DNA of 64,000 bases from Gonatopus flavifemur (GCA_018340375.1 JAFFJZ010000003.1:15686001-15750000), one strand, 5' to 3'; counted from the first letter of the stretch, positions 1-13,138 are shown. The notes: a model not told the origin generated them from the sequence alone. Numbers and translations: made by a program.

Positions 1-1504
1 TATTTGTTCAACAAGATGTGAATTTGACAAGCTTTTTTCTTAGTGCAGCTTTGAGAAAAATTATGAGAAAATTGATGAATCGGACAGAAAAGAGAGCTTC
101 TGTGTCAGTCTTCTTTACATTTCCACGTTTATTATTCCAGTTTCAGTGATTATATGGGTCATGCTCCATTTATGCCGACGCGGAGAATACAGTCACTACT
201 TAATACGTTAAATATCCCTTTTTATATGATTGTAACAATGACTATTGACATTTCAACTGGTATTTACAGTACAAAAAATAAAGATCCCGTCAGTTTCGTT
301 TCTATAACGAATGAATATTTTATGAAACCTGAAAACACACCTTCGTTATCAAACTTGAGAAATTTGTTATTAATATGAAGAACAAATTTTCCTTAAAAGG
401 ATCTCAAAGAATAATCCAAGAACATGAATTGCTACGTAAGAGTATTTTTCCGCTGATGTTTTGTCATCAACGGACGTTGGATGGGTCTGATTTGTGATAG
501 CACTGTACCACTTAAAATACGAGATTCGATATGCTGTATACAATACAGCGTATGTTTTTTTTTAATATCTCCACTATTGAAGGGTTACCCCCCCCCCCTC
601 CCTAGTAACACACAATCTTTGTCAAACGTCCTGAGAATGTTTGCAGGACGTTTAAATATTCTAGGAACGTTCAGAGAATATTTTACGCACATTGGTGTCA
701 CTTGGGCCCACTTGAAATTTTGAAAAAATCGATTTTTTTCAAGTATAAGTATCTGAGAATATGTCCTGAAGATTTCAAGTCGATTTGAACAAAATTGGCT
801 GAGATATGAGCGTTGAAAGAGAAGAATCCGTTGTGCAAACGACCGGCTAGTCTGCCGCCTGGCGGCCAAGAGCACTCGTGAAGGAAGAATGTTTTACGAA
901 GGCAACACCAAATTTCCGTTTTACAAGTGGCATCGTCGGCCGAAGAACTTCTGTATGGACCCGGAATAGATGACTCTATGTGAGTTTACAAAAAACAATA
1001 TTTTCTTCGTGTAAACTGAAATTGAAACTTTAAACGCGTTTTTCTCGAAATGGCATTTCTGAAGTCGGTGACCAATATTACTCAAACACTAATGAACCGA
1101 TCTCGAAATTTTGCAGGCTTATTTAATACATAAAAATGTAGACTGTCCGCCATTTTGTGAAAAATGAATATTTTTTTAAATCCTTCGATTAAAGACTAGT
1201 TTATACTTATATTCGACTGAATCCGTCTACATTTTTTGTTCCAGATGATCCGCTTCACCGCAATGTTGGTCAGTGACCAATGGTCACCGCAAACCGTATA
1301 CATAAAAACATTATTTCTTCGACGGCCATTTGCCCCTAAACCATGTAATGGTTTTCAATAAAAAAATTACTCAAAGTTCTTCAAGATGTGTTCTTTCAAA
1401 TGATATATTGATCGATTAAAAAAGTTTTGTAGTTTTCTTTGAAAAAATTCATGAAAAAAGCCTTTTTTTTGCGCTACAAGTGGGGGTAACCCCTTGAGCT
1501 GGAT
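1..1504. other. Non-coding; decayed dispersed-repeat sequence at about 640-1340
   Basis: No gene is recognised. From about 640 to 1340 the sequence reads like the non-coding interior of an old transposon: higher-complexity text, AACGTTC/AACGTCC words near 640-670, and a stretch near 1030-1120 typical of dispersed insect repeats. No reverse-transcriptase or transposase motif survives. A run of about ten C lies near 589-598. The open frames in this stretch lack domains and look like chance. The repeat assignment is by impression and needs a copy-number search. Confidence 0.3.
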
Positions 1505-1707
1505 ACACTGGAAAAAAATGTCTGTTGACCAAATGAATAGTTTATTTATTCTCTCTTCATGATTTATGAAATATTGAATCAAATCAAATAATGGAATGCT
1601 AGCCCCCAATGAAATGGTGTTCTAAATAAATAATTTATTCGCCACAAGTTATCAATTCTTGCATCCAATTTTATGAAGAGAGGACAAATAAATATTTTTT
1701 CCAGTGT
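1505..1707. mobile_element. Small inverted-repeat element, ACACTGG...CCAGTGT ends
   Basis: The left end ACACTGGAAAAAAATG is mirrored by ATATTTTTTCCAGTGT at the right end. The complementarity continues inward, since CTCTCTTCAT near 1551 pairs with ATGAAGAGAG near 1673. The whole 203 bp can fold back on itself with no coding capacity, as expected of a MITE. Similar CAC-G-AAAAA ends recur elsewhere in the window (13159, 31353, 37667). The superfamily is not assignable because I see no clear target-site duplication. Confidence 0.6.
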
Positions 1708-1854
1708 AGTGATCATTTTTTTTCAAATCCGATAATTTCAACTTCACTTATCATCTTCAAGCAGTAATTCCCTCCGTGGAGGAATTCAAAATCCATATCT
1801 GTGTTATTTCGCTGGATTTTGGAAAATAATTTCATTTGGAAAAGTTTATATATT

Positions 1855-1935
1855 CGATTAAACATAACTTGTATATGAACTATATTGAATTATATATAAA
1901 TTATATATAATTTTGAAAATTATTCCATATGCGGC
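1855..1935. repeat. Copy of a dispersed repeat, ATATATAATTTTG-...-TTCCAT core
   Basis: An AT-rich block ending in ATATATAATTTTGAAAATTATTCCAT. The same arrangement recurs at 48222-48275 and 53389-53470, where TATATAATTTTG is followed closely by TTCTTCCATTCGGG. All three are in the same orientation, so this is a repeat family rather than chance AT-richness. The copy lies directly left of the inverted-repeat element at 1953. Confidence 0.4.
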
Positions 1936-1952
1936 GAATCCTTCTGTCTTTT

Positions 1953-2386
1953 CCCGAAGAGAACATCAAGCTCCGAAAAACGTTAAGAATGGATCAACAT
2001 AGATCAACCAGAAGTCCCGCTGGAGCCAACTTTCAGGTTCCCCAACGTTTCACGTAGTTTAGATGAACATTGGAATGTCCGGTCGAGAGTGGTTTCAAGA
2101 AAGGTTTATAGAACGTTTATCAAAGGTTCTCCGAATATTCATTCGAGTTGAAAGTTCGAGTTCAATTGAGCCTGAATTCGAGGGAATTATAATTATGATT
2201 ATAATGCCCTCCATCATTCATTTTTTCGTAAAAAAGCGTAGCTGAAAACAGCTTATATTCAAAAATTGAATCTTTGATGAACGTTCTGTGAACGTTCGTA
2301 ACGTTCCTCAGACCTTCGTCGAATGTTTATGAACCTAAACTTGAGCTCCAATGGAGCTTTAGTCCGAGCTTCATGTTCTCTCTGGG
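1953..2386. mobile_element. Non-autonomous DNA transposon with about 23-bp terminal inverted repeats
   Basis: The left end reads CCCGAAGAGAACATCAAGCT and the reverse complement of the right end reads CCCAGAGAGAACATGAAGCT, so the ends are diverged inverted repeats. The interior is rich in AACGTTC/GAACGTT words near 2280-2310. It holds only one short open frame with no recognisable domain. A similar end-like sequence, CAGGGAGCACAAGCTTCC, occurs at about 5108, followed by the same GAACGTTC word, which suggests a second, truncated copy. The superfamily is unknown. Confidence 0.55.
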
Positions 2387-5300
2387 TTTTGATGAGCGAT
2401 GGTGCGCAAAAGTAAGTGTGATTTTGATTTAGAATTTTGCAGATTGAAAATTAATGTTTGAAACTTTGATTGAAAGGAACATTAATTCACTATTATGTTG
2501 GAGAATTCTAATGGAAAATATATAAATTTTCCCTCAACTGATTTTTATGGTGCAGTTTTAAATTTGTCGAACTTCTTCTTTCTCTCCAAAGAAAAATGAT
2601 TTCACCTAAAAGAAAACTATTCTAATTTTTTTTCTCTTTTCATGCATGCGAAAGGGAAGAAAAGTTTTTCACCTTTCTCGTCATAAATGAAGGGAAAATT
2701 GTTATTCCTGTTCTTCATGTTTTATGACCACGATCACAGCTGTTAAGATGATGAGCTTTTCTCAATTCTCAAATAATAAAATGACTTTGCGATGAAACAT
2801 TTGAACATTCATGTCTACTCTTCGCTTTTAATCTTTTCTCAAGTTTTTTTCTTAGCATTTCCATTGATTTCTTTCAAAAATGAAGTTGTGAAAAAAGACC
2901 GAAGAAGAATTTTTCATCACTTTGTGTACGACGGTGTTCGAGTTGGATGTTTTTTCACTACAAAATGAATTCTTATTCAAAATGAGAACTGCTGCAGCTT
3001 GCATGGAATTTTAATTCATATATTTATGAATTCTCACAAACACTTTTCATATACGTTCCTTCAAAAAGCTTCGTACGGTGACTTGTATCTATTCGCGCGG
3101 TACGAATTTCGAAATATTTTCTGTTTACATGAAATTTAATATCATAAAATGTATGGATAAATTTCAACCAGTAGTTACATCTCTCCCACTTTTGAACACT
3201 TGTCTTTGGTAAAAATAAAACATGAATCACTGATTATCAAAAATAATGATCATTCGATCAATCGAAATCCAGAATTTTTGATTTTCTTATATCGCGATGC
3301 TCGTATATCATTCTGAACAAGTTTCAACTTATTTCAGAGGAAATGGGATGTTTAAATTTCATGATCAACGATGGTTTCATTGTATTCTGTTCTTTTTTTT
3401 TTTTTATTTCATTCTCGTAATTTTCTGGCAAGCCGCAGCTTGGCGTGATAATATTATCGTTTTGCTGTTTTTCTTTCCTTTTTTCCTCCTTTGGAGAGCG
3501 TTTTCGTATGTGGGGTTACGTTTCTGTATGAGTCTTATGAACGTGAATAACGTAAACGTGTTAGAGTGAAATCAGACCCTATAAAATAACCGAAAGGAAA
3601 AAAAAAGGAAGTACCAAGATTGAATCCGACGATATCCATTCAAACGTTGATTTATGTATTTATAAAGTTATTCGATAATATTTTCAATATTCCTTTTTTT
3701 CTGTATAAAAAAGAGCCTTTCTTCCATCGCATAGAAATTTATCCTTTTCGCAAGAATGAAATATTTGGTTGAATTCGAGAACTCATTATTAGCGTTAAAT
3801 GTATAAAAAATATATCAGATGTAAATAGTCGGTTCTTTGATTTGATTAAATTTTTTATTTTCATCGATAAGTAGTCTCCGGGGAGATGAGAAATGGATTT
3901 TTCATTCAGCGTGTTTAATATCTCCATCGGGAACGTTTTTTTGTTGAAACAAATTCAATTTCTCTCTCCCCTTGGTTGTGTTCTTTGATATTCGAGTTCT
4001 GCTTTTTTACGTGCTTCGTTTCATACGTCACGTTATTTCACTCTTACAACTTTTTGCAAAACACTATTGTATTTTGAAATCTGCGAACGTTGAGATGTAG
4101 AAGTAATGCTGATATATAAATCTATCTTAGGATAATCTCTGGTGAATAAAGTTTGCCAAGCATAAGCAAGAACCACTATCGAGGAAAGTTATTTTTCTTC
4201 TGTATTTTTTAAAAGCAGCTTGTAATTAAAGATTTGGAGAATTCTCCAAGGACTTGTTTCGTGGTTTCAAAAGAATTCAATGAGATTTAGTTTCTGGCTT
4301 TTGGTTATCTTGGTATTAGTCTCCGGATGAAATCAGATAGAATCCCAAACTTATTCGGGTTCTGTATATATCTCATTAAAAACTGTACAACATTTTTGCT
4401 GAATCTCATTTGATTTGATTCAAATGGATTTTATGGGTTTGTTTACTCAAATTTTTGAAAATTACTTTTATATATGTTTTTCTGCGGAGCACTAATCTGC
4501 GAGGTGATAATAGTGTGGTTCTGTTATAGTTCTCGAGCTATTGATTTTTTTACCCTCAAAACAAAACAAACCTAGAATAGGGCGCTTAGATAAACATTGA
4601 CTTCAACTAAATAATTGATGCAAATTTATTTTTTCGATTTTAGAAATGGAGTGTGGTGAAACGTTGAATGTGTGATTAAGATTTGAAGATGAAATTTCTG
4701 AAATTGTTGCATCGTTCTGCATTGTCTAATGTTGAAACAAACCAGGGATGCAATGAGTGCAATTTCATACTGCTTCATTGCTTTTAAAAAACCACAGCGC
4801 ACAAATAACTTTCCCTTCCATTGCGTGAGTACAAACGTATCTATCTATGAAGATGCGACACATCAGAGCAGGTTTTCACATTATTCTTCCGCTTACAATG
4901 CAAATTGTAGAAAATGTTTTTCCTCTTTCAATCTTGTTCTCTCTTCGGCATTCTGGTGGAAATAAAGTATCAACAATGCCACGGAGCGTTGCAGAAATTG
5001 TATAATGAATGTTCACTAAAAGTTATTTCGCAATCTTTGTTAACTTATACTAATGTCAATAGAGCAGCAAAGAACTGGTTTTTGCTTTTACTCTCCGTAA
5101 AACACCCTCAGGGAGCACAAGCTTCCTATCTCAATTTTAAATTTATTTCAGGTTGATATACGTTCAATGAACCTTTATTGAACGTTCTCCAGAACTCAAT
5201 ATTCTGATGGACCATGAATAGGAGTTCAATTATAAATCCTGCACAGAAAACAATAATCAGTTACCCTTGGTATTTGGATAACTAATTTGAAGTTGCCTTT

Positions 5301-8300
5301 ACTACAGCTTTTATGACCGGCTTCTATTCTTTTATTACTCGAAACTAATTTTCACAACTAACTTCAGTTCATTCGGTCAAATAAATTGTTACTTAAGTAT
5401 GCATACAAGATAATAATACTTTGCACCCTATATTTCGTACCACACATCTCCGTTAATTCCTATTTTGAAGTACGAACTTTGTCTCCGCTGTATAGTTCGA
5501 GAACTGAATTGTAAATCCTATATTTATTGTTTGCCCAAAAAATCCTTTCAGCGATATATTCATATTTATTAAAATTAGTACAATAATTATATCGATAAAT
5601 TCTCGTAGTTTGTTGAGTTATGTATTTCATTGCTTTCAATGATTATTTGGATATTTCAAAGAGAATACATTCTTTAAATGTTATATTCTCAAATTAAACT
5701 TATATAATTCCGCCCCGTACACCTCATGAATATCATCAATTCCAAAATGTTATAACAAACTCATTACAACCTTCATGAAATTTCAAACCGAATTTGCGAA
5801 TAAACTTGAGGTATTTCTCAAAAGCAAATATCACGCGATCGTTGACCGATTTGCGATTGTTCTTTCCCTTTTGAAGTGAATAGATCCTACGAAAGGATGA
5901 AGTTAAAAGTCAAAGTAGGAGTAAAAGTACAATTAAAGCGGATTATGGAAGTAAGAGCTGGTAAAATAAATACACGGACTGGAAAGGAGAACGAGGTTGA
6001 AAAATGTTGTGGGACTGTGGGATAGGGTATAAAATGTGCATACAAAATGTCAAACATTATGGAAGATTTTATTTCAAAAGTGAAGTATCAACGTGGAGTA
6101 TGGGAAGATTATAAGCATAATCTTTTCGTGTTCTACGGTATGAATGCGTAATGGAAAAGCGAAATAAAAGCTGAGCGTAACAGCGCGAAGAGAAAGTTAC
6201 AATGGTTATGGTTAAAATAGGAATATGAAATTTGGGAATGAAAACTTGAGGCGAGGCAATGCGAATGCATGAAATGAAATGGAGGTGTTGAGTAAATGCA
6301 GGATGGGTCTTCAAACGTAGTAGAATGTAACGTTTTTGAATTTTTTTTTTACACGCATAGAGTGATTATGTTTTTAGAAAAAAATCCCAAGTGCGGGTAT
6401 TTCATGTACGTGTTTCGCATTGATGTCGAACTTCCATCACAGCATGTTTTCATAGTACAGAGAAGATATACAACTCCATTTGAAAATGTTTGGATGTAAA
6501 CCAAAATTCTGACTGAAAATTAAGACAAATTTGCTGCGATTCTTTTCGAAATTCTTAAAAAAGTTTTATAAAGCGTGAGATCATGCTTCAATTCACTCGA
6601 GTTTTCATTCGCATTTCAGGAAAAGTTCTGATACCCCTGCAGCGTGAGCTTAATTAGAAATGCAATACGATCTATAAATGTTGGTATCATTTTCAAGGCG
6701 TACAACGAAAAACACTCGACTTCCGATAATTAATGAATACTGCAAAAAAACTTCCGAAATAATATATCTTCCATTAAAAACAGTATCATTGTGCTTTACG
6801 CTTACGATTTTCTTTGACTCTTATCGTTCATTGACTTTGAAAGGATTGTTTTGTTTTTTTTTGTCGCTTCAATTCTATTTTGATGAAAGAATTTGTATCC
6901 TTTGACATTGCTTCTTGCCTTCACAGAAAGGAAATCAGAAAAAGATTTGTCTACGGGTAGTTTCACCACATTACAAACTCTGCGGTATACAACACAGCTT
7001 ACGCAAGCGGAAGTGATTCAACAAGGTTGTAAAGTTGATCAGGAGTTACCAAATACTTCTACTTGTTTGTTCGGGTAAAGCAAGAATGTTCATTGAATCA
7101 ATATTTTTTGGCTTGTCCAATCTGCCACCGAAGGGATTGATTTATCATGAATCCAATTCTTGTTTAAGACTATTATTTATAAAAATAAATAAAACATTGT
7201 ATGAAAACTTTTTCTGTATTTTGTTTTGAAATAGTTTCGATTATCTTCAACTCACAAAATCACTCCGATTGTGGGAACAACAATTTCGTGCAATAATATC
7301 ATCAAAATTCTCAAAGTGTGCAACGTAGTGCAAAAGGCAACGTTCGAGATCTATTAAATGTGAAAAATTCCAGGGTTGAGAGATCATGGTGCTTCCAAAG
7401 AGCACTTTCAAACGACTGGAGCTACAAATTCTTTTTTTATGAAGAAAATGTCAAATTGTATAAAATGTTGATAAGAATTATATACAACGCCTGATAGTCA
7501 TAAAATTCACAACTAAAATCTTTTGTAAAAGTTATCAAAATTCAGTCAAATTAATCAAACTGATGAATCAATCTCAACTTTAATGGATTTAATCGAATTT
7601 AGTTCATATCAGTTAGTGAAAGCAATTTTGAAATATTATATAAATAAAAATAATAACAGAAATATATTTCAAACTATTCAACAACCAGAGAATGAATTAT
7701 TTCGATGTCAAGGTAGAAGTTTCGATACATATTGCTCTTGAGGGAAAAATTTCCACTTCGACTGGTCTGAAAGGAAAATTCTTTGTGAATTCCGGTCACG
7801 GGATTGTCACTTGAATTCAATATTCCTGCTCTCTCATGTTTTCATCATATGAATTTACGTAGTTGTCACACCGGTGACATCGTTCGGAACTCGAACTCAG
7901 TCCGAAGTTGTGGAATGTCAGTAACGCGTCTGGGAAGCGGGGGATATATCATATGATATCAATGTGACATTGACGTTCAACTCGAGCAGATAATTCCATA
8001 TAATTTGGTTGTTTTTTGTTTTCTAGATAAACCCTCCTTCCCTCTTGTTTTGAAATGAAAAGAATATTGGAGTGCATGGAGTTGTATTCAAAATTATTGG
8101 GGGAAAACACATGGTAACGGAACACTGATTAGCATTCATATATTTTATAATGAGGATTTCTTTCACTGAAAAAATAATCAAACGCCGCTACTACCCCGTT
8201 CATGAAGATACTCGAATGGAATATAGAATAGTTGAATATATTCACACTATTAGGAATGCACAATTTCAAGGCGAAGGAAATTCTATTGAAAAATCAATTT

Positions 8301-9130
8301 ATATAATTTGTATACAACAAATTCAATAGAATTTTTATATGATTTTATGTAATTTTTATCTCATTTGCAGCGAAAACTTTGAAACATTATGTGACATTTT
8401 GAAAAGCGCTAATCAACAACGATGAGCAGAAATTTCTCACAAATTCGGTATTTTTGCTTCCAGAATCCTAATTAACGATCACAAAAATTCTCGTAATGAT
8501 AAGTTTATTTTGAAGAAGCTTTTATCCACCATTTTGAATCTTTTCAGAATTCCTCAGTTTTCGCAATCTACTCTGGGGAGCAAAATGAATTTTTCTTTCC
8601 TCAACTCGTCGACTCGCACATGATTAAGAGTGTTGTCTTTTGGTTTCAAGGTGGAGTTGATAATTTCATCCACGTCAATACAGTATCTTCACCTCATAAA
8701 GCCTGTCTCAAGTGTGTTCCACGCGCTTCATTTTCTCGCAATGTCTGGAAAAGAAAGTTGTACGTGAAAGCTCTTGCGAACCATTCACCTCGTACATTAC
8801 GCAATGATAGTTTATTGATCACTGACAAGAAAAAACAATAAAGAGCTTGACAATTCTCATTGGCAGAGTGAAAACATAATGGGAAAATGAGGACAATCGT
8901 CGATAAAGAAAATAGCTATGCGACCAAAGTATAGCGCAACAAAGTTACGCTCGTGGATTGTAATTTTTTGCAAGTGGTGTTTCTCTTTTCACCCCACGTC
9001 TTTACTCTGACGATAAGAAGTATAATATTCATATTTTCGTCTCCAGGTTTATACATCGATATATCCTCAACCCCTACGATTTGATATCTTCTTTTTCAAA
9101 ATAATCGTCATCCTATATTCTATATTTCCA
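2387..9130. other. Non-coding stretch; a probable repeat fragment at about 5105-5230
   Basis: No exon, RNA gene or intact mobile element is supported. Open frames here are all under 100 codons, many begin at TTG or GTG, and they read as AT-rich chance frames. The segment near 5105-5230 resembles the 1953-2386 element: an end-like CAGGGAGCACAAGCTTCC, then TTGAACGTTCTCC. Position 7867 has a small GTCACACCGGTGAC palindrome. The stretch is probably intergenic sequence upstream of the channel gene, or an intron following an undetected upstream exon. Confidence 0.4.
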
Positions 9131-9199
9131 ACAATCTTGAAACTCTTTCGATCTAAAAGAGCAGCAGGCAGCAAGGTATTCTTTCTTCAGTCTTTGTCG

Positions 9200-10720
9200 A
9201 TAATTATAATACAGAATGAGGAGTTGGATACCCCAGGGTTGAACGGTCAATGGCATACAATTAAAAATAGAACCCTCCCTGTACGCCCCGTTGGTTGGTT
9301 TTGCTTTATTTTAAGATTCCTCGTTGGAATCTTTTCGTGTCCTCGTTATCAAACAACATCGGGACATCGTTAGATCGGACATATCTTGTTTTTTCGACAC
9401 CATCGGTGAGTACTAATTTCCAGAGGGTTGGTGGATCGTTGGTGGTCTCGGCCTCAGATTATTCCTCTTCCGTGCAGGTGGGTGGTTAGCTCTGCGTCAA
9501 CTGCGTGTGCGCTTATGTATATACCTATGAACATCATGTTCTCCGAGGGCAGGAGAGAGACACTTAGAGGGTGGGATAGAGAGAAAGAAACATTGAATAC
9601 CGTGCTTGGCCCTTCGGTTCGATACGCGCCCGCGCGCCAAGCGTCAAAAACCGAATCGGTTCCTGTTCGGACAGTGCCGCTACAGCTCTCGGAAGAGACA
9701 CCCGTGGATTTTGTACTCTCGCTGAAAGGCTGGAAGAAAAGGTACACCGCTGCACCGGACTTTGAAAAGACCAAGTACGGTTGCCTTTAGCGTAATCGAT
9801 TCTTTTATTTCCCATTTTCCTCCTCATGTCCGCCGACTAGAATGTACAACGCGAGAGGGATTTCCGAGTTTCGAGTGGAAAGCGGCTTAAGCGGAAATAT
9901 GAAAAGAAATAAATATTATCGTTAGATGGTTATCAACGTTACTACAATATTATGATCGACGAATTACAGGGGAGAATAACGAAATCCAGAAAACATAGAA
10001 GGAGAAAATTAAACGGACTATTCAACGAAGATTCTAAGAACAATCAAAAGTTGTAATATCATTCGTTGTATTATTTTCATTCTCGTGTTACATAGTATCG
10101 CGTTATTGTTATTGTTTGTTGTTGCTACTGCTCCTACTGCTGTTGCTGCTGCTGCTGCTGCTGCTCCTACTGTTGTTGTTGGTAATAAGTGTCAGTGGAG
10201 TATATACGTATGGCATGATACGTAGAAAGTGTACGTGCATTGAATGTGATATCCTCGAAATATCCTCAGATTGCAAAATTTCATGACATCTCTCGCGCGT
10301 TTGATTCTATTGTTTGCGTCAATTGTACCCACGGTTTAGAGAAGAAGAGGGCGCATTCATTCGTCAAACGATGTCGATTTCTCTCGGCTGCCTTCACCCC
10401 CTCCCAATGTGACATAGAGCTCGGGTACGAAGGTTCGCTTCGTAAAGTGATCCTCCTGCTATCGCTTGATTGTTTGCTCAAAGGGAGATAAGGTTGACTA
10501 GGTCAGGTCGCGGAACGTCAACGGGTTCATCACCCGATTTTTCTCTAAAACAACAAAATACTCAAGAATACCCGAAAAGGATGGAAAGAAAAAAACCATG
10601 AATAATAATTATATTCGTACGAGAAATGTTTGACAACGTGGGGACGAAATCAGGCTACGCACGCTCACGTTTATGAAATTCTAATCTAGATATAAATATA
10701 CGTATCCGTCGAAATATTTG
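9200..10720 (+). promoter_or_regulatory. GC/CpG-richer region, probable promoter and 5' UTR territory of the channel gene
   Basis: Base composition shifts clearly from the surrounding AT-rich DNA. CpG-rich patches lie at about 9600-9680 and about 10280-10540. Good donor-like sequences occur (ATCG|GTGAGTACT near 9402), consistent with a non-coding 5' exon. Overlapping open frames on both strands, the longest about 120 codons, are what GC-richer DNA gives by chance, and none has a recognisable domain. The stretch lies 1-2.5 kb upstream of the confident coding exon on the + strand. The promoter role is inferred from composition and position only; no TATA box or start site can be fixed. Confidence 0.35.
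10103..10181 (+). repeat. Imperfect (TGC/TTG/CTC)n trinucleotide array
   Basis: A run of TTG, CTG and CTC triplets with an uninterrupted TGC core near 10143-10165. It lies in the presumed 5' region of the channel gene. There is no sign that it is translated, because flanking frames close quickly. Such arrays are length-variable and could be polymorphic. Confidence 0.8.
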
Positions 10721-11519
10721 AATTTCTCATCGATTGGTATAACAAATGTACAGACACGCGTATACATGTACACATACAAACACACATTATGTTCCTATAC
10801 GATCAGCAAACCGATGCGATTTATTATGCGACTGAAAAATCAAGAGAAATACCTCGCATTCGTGTAATCAGGCAGTAAAGATTAAACAAACGGAAAGAGG
10901 TTATCGAATTTCTTCTCTTCAACGACCATGATGGTTTATTGAAATAAAATTGATACTTCGATGGGGTACTCGATGGAAAATGATTTTTTCCTCAATTTTG
11001 AAGAACAAAACTGCCTCTGAAGAATTTTCAAAGATGAAAAAAAAAGAACAATCTGCCTTACTGTCGCCAATTTAAAATTCAATTACAGGTTGAAATTCGT
11101 TAATCAAAAGGTACTCACATATACACTCAAGTGTGGTTGACACTGTTAACAAGGCCTTGAAGTATACAAAAGTGAATTTACAACAAATCACACGAGGGCG
11201 AAGGTTTTTGTAAATGAACGACATTCTTATAATTATGCTCATCCGATGACTGTGACTATGTAGATAGTGGTAACAATCAATTATAACCCGATGTATAATT
11301 AATCAGTTGTGAATACGGTTATAGCTGTAAAGTAGAGATTAATGAAAACACAACTCACTCGATACAAAGGACTTGAATAAAAACAAGAAAACACTTTTTG
11401 TTTTATATTCAAGTGAAATTTTATCATCAAACAATTCCCGCATAGATTTATATATGTATATATATGCATATATATGGATGTATATATACATATACGCATA
11501 TACAAAAGCACCCTATACA

Positions 11520-11812
11520 CTTCATCAGTTTTTAATACGATTCAATCTTCCAAGTACGAACGTCGAAACGACGAATTGAAGAAACCGAAAGTTTCACGAA
11601 CTCAGTGTGTGTGCTTAATATAGTGTTTGAATCTATAACAACGGTGATTCGAGATGATGCACCCTCATCGTAAATCTACAATCTTCACTTTAACGAGAAC
11701 AGAAAAATCCTGAAAGAACAAATTCGAGTATCCAAGCGCGAATCGAATGGATATCCGGGTTGAGAATGCAAGATAAAGGATACAAGGGGATGAAGAAAGA
11801 GCAGAGATCCTA
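11520..11812 (+). promoter_or_regulatory. Probable 5' UTR / alternative start region immediately upstream of the channel coding exon
   Basis: Two arthropod initiator-like sequences lie here: CATCAGTTTT at about 11523 and CTCAGTGTGTG at about 11601. Either could serve as a start site giving a 5' UTR of roughly 200-290 nt. The coding frame is closed upstream by an in-frame TAA at 11774-11776, so translation must begin at the ATG at 11813 unless an upstream exon is spliced in between. No TATA box is evident. This is inference from motif and position. Confidence 0.3.
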
Positions 11813-13138
11813 ATGACATCTCGGTGGGTTGGGAGTGAGGGGTGCAAATGTCCTCCCAGCCCTCCGAGCAGTGGCTCGGAGGACAATGGTTTTACTAATC
11901 GTCCCCGAGTTGCAGGACTTTACGTGAAAAATTTAAGCCGTGAAGAATTCGAGAGCTTGGCGGAGGAGGGGATTTACGGCCCGCATGGAGATCCAAATGA
12001 TAGAAGAAAAGCCACCACCGGAAGTCAAAGGAGTCTAAATCTTCCTAGTACAAGCAGAGATTTTGAGATCTCTCCTCGGTTGGCGGGTGCATCTTCGAGA
12101 ACTCCGCAACCTCCCAGAAGGTCTCGTATTGTCAGATACGATTCTGGGTCCAGACAAAGTTTATCGGAACATGTACGTTACGATCCCACCGAGGCAGACC
12201 CGAGGAGATTTCAAGAACCAGGGAGAGGCAAGTCTCCGCGTAAGAATGTGTCTCTCAAGGAAAGAAGGCCGGCCCCTCTTCCTCCGCCTTATCCAATTTA
12301 TCGCCAAGCTAGTGACAGTAATGTTTCTGGTTTTAGAAGCTTTCCCGATGTGTCTAGAAGACAGGAGACGATACCGACTCCGATGCCTCGCGTGATACGA
12401 GAAAGCCAACGGCAAGATTCTCAACCACCTGAGGATACCGTCGATAACGAGTATGGGAATCCTATGTTATTTGCTAGGTGTGCTGCAAGAGGATCTTCAG
12501 GCGATAGATCGCAAGGTGTTGAGAATTATGAAGCGAATGAAGGAGAAGAAGAAGAAGAAGGAGGAGGCGAAGGAGACCGCGAGGGAACTTTCAGTCCAAC
12601 CAGTAGTACAGCTCCGCAATCTCCGACGATGGTACACGATCCGAGGGATCAAACCGAAGATGAGAAAACGAGACAACCATCGTCGCGGGATACCAAAGGT
12701 CAGTTGAGATCTGCCCAAGACAGCACCAGACTCAGACCTCCTCTAGTGGCCACCGCTGGAACATCCGCCGATTCGGGTACCGGAGATTCTGGCAGTGCCG
12801 AAATTCAAGCTGATATCGTGATCGACAGTTCGCAAATCCTATCTGGTAATACTCTGGAGGTCGGAACGGGTAATTTAACGGGGAGTAGCAGTCGAGAAAC
12901 ATCGGGATCCAAGACACCTGGCAGTAGAGGAGGCAAACACACGGTCAAACCGTTCACCAAGGAAAGTTTGGATAGACTTGAAAGTAGAACTGTACAGTTA
13001 GTGAGGGATTATGGTTTCCAACCTAGAAGAAAGACGTCGGTCGAGGACGGTGCTGTGCTGCCCCATAAATTCGAGCCCTTCCCGGTCGAGTTATATGGAA
13101 GACCTCTCGAAGAGATCGACAACTTTATTTACGATGAG
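11813..13138 (+). CDS. NaCP60E: First coding exon of a DSC1/NaCP60E-type voltage-gated cation channel
   Basis: This exon encodes 442 residues of the cytoplasmic N-terminus of the insect sodium-channel-related protein DSC1/NaCP60E (BSC1 in cockroach), a neuronal voltage-gated cation channel with calcium permeability. The diagnostic part is C-terminal. KPFTKESLDRLESRT (from residue 379) corresponds to the RPFTRESL segment of Para-type channels. FPVELYGRPLEEIDNFIYDE (residues 423-442) precedes transmembrane domain I in this family. The first 340 or so residues are a low-complexity, probably disordered tail with a proline-rich PAPLPPPYP (153-161), an acidic/glycine run (about 243-257) and many Ser/Thr. 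The start is the first ATG after an in-frame stop at 11774. The exon ends in phase 0 at GAG|GTGAGT; beyond it the frame runs into a hairpin element and stops. No membrane-spanning exons are in view. A Para orthologue is less likely because Para has a much shorter tail. Confidence 0.8.

Noticed and set aside
9428..9827. Overlapping 87-120 codon frames on both strands
   Set aside because: They overlap each other, have no domains, start at non-ATG or weak starts, and lie in a GC-richer stretch where stops are rarer.
12063..12718. Alternative-frame and antisense open frames inside the channel exon
   Set aside because: Shadows of the real coding frame; no independent conservation or motifs.
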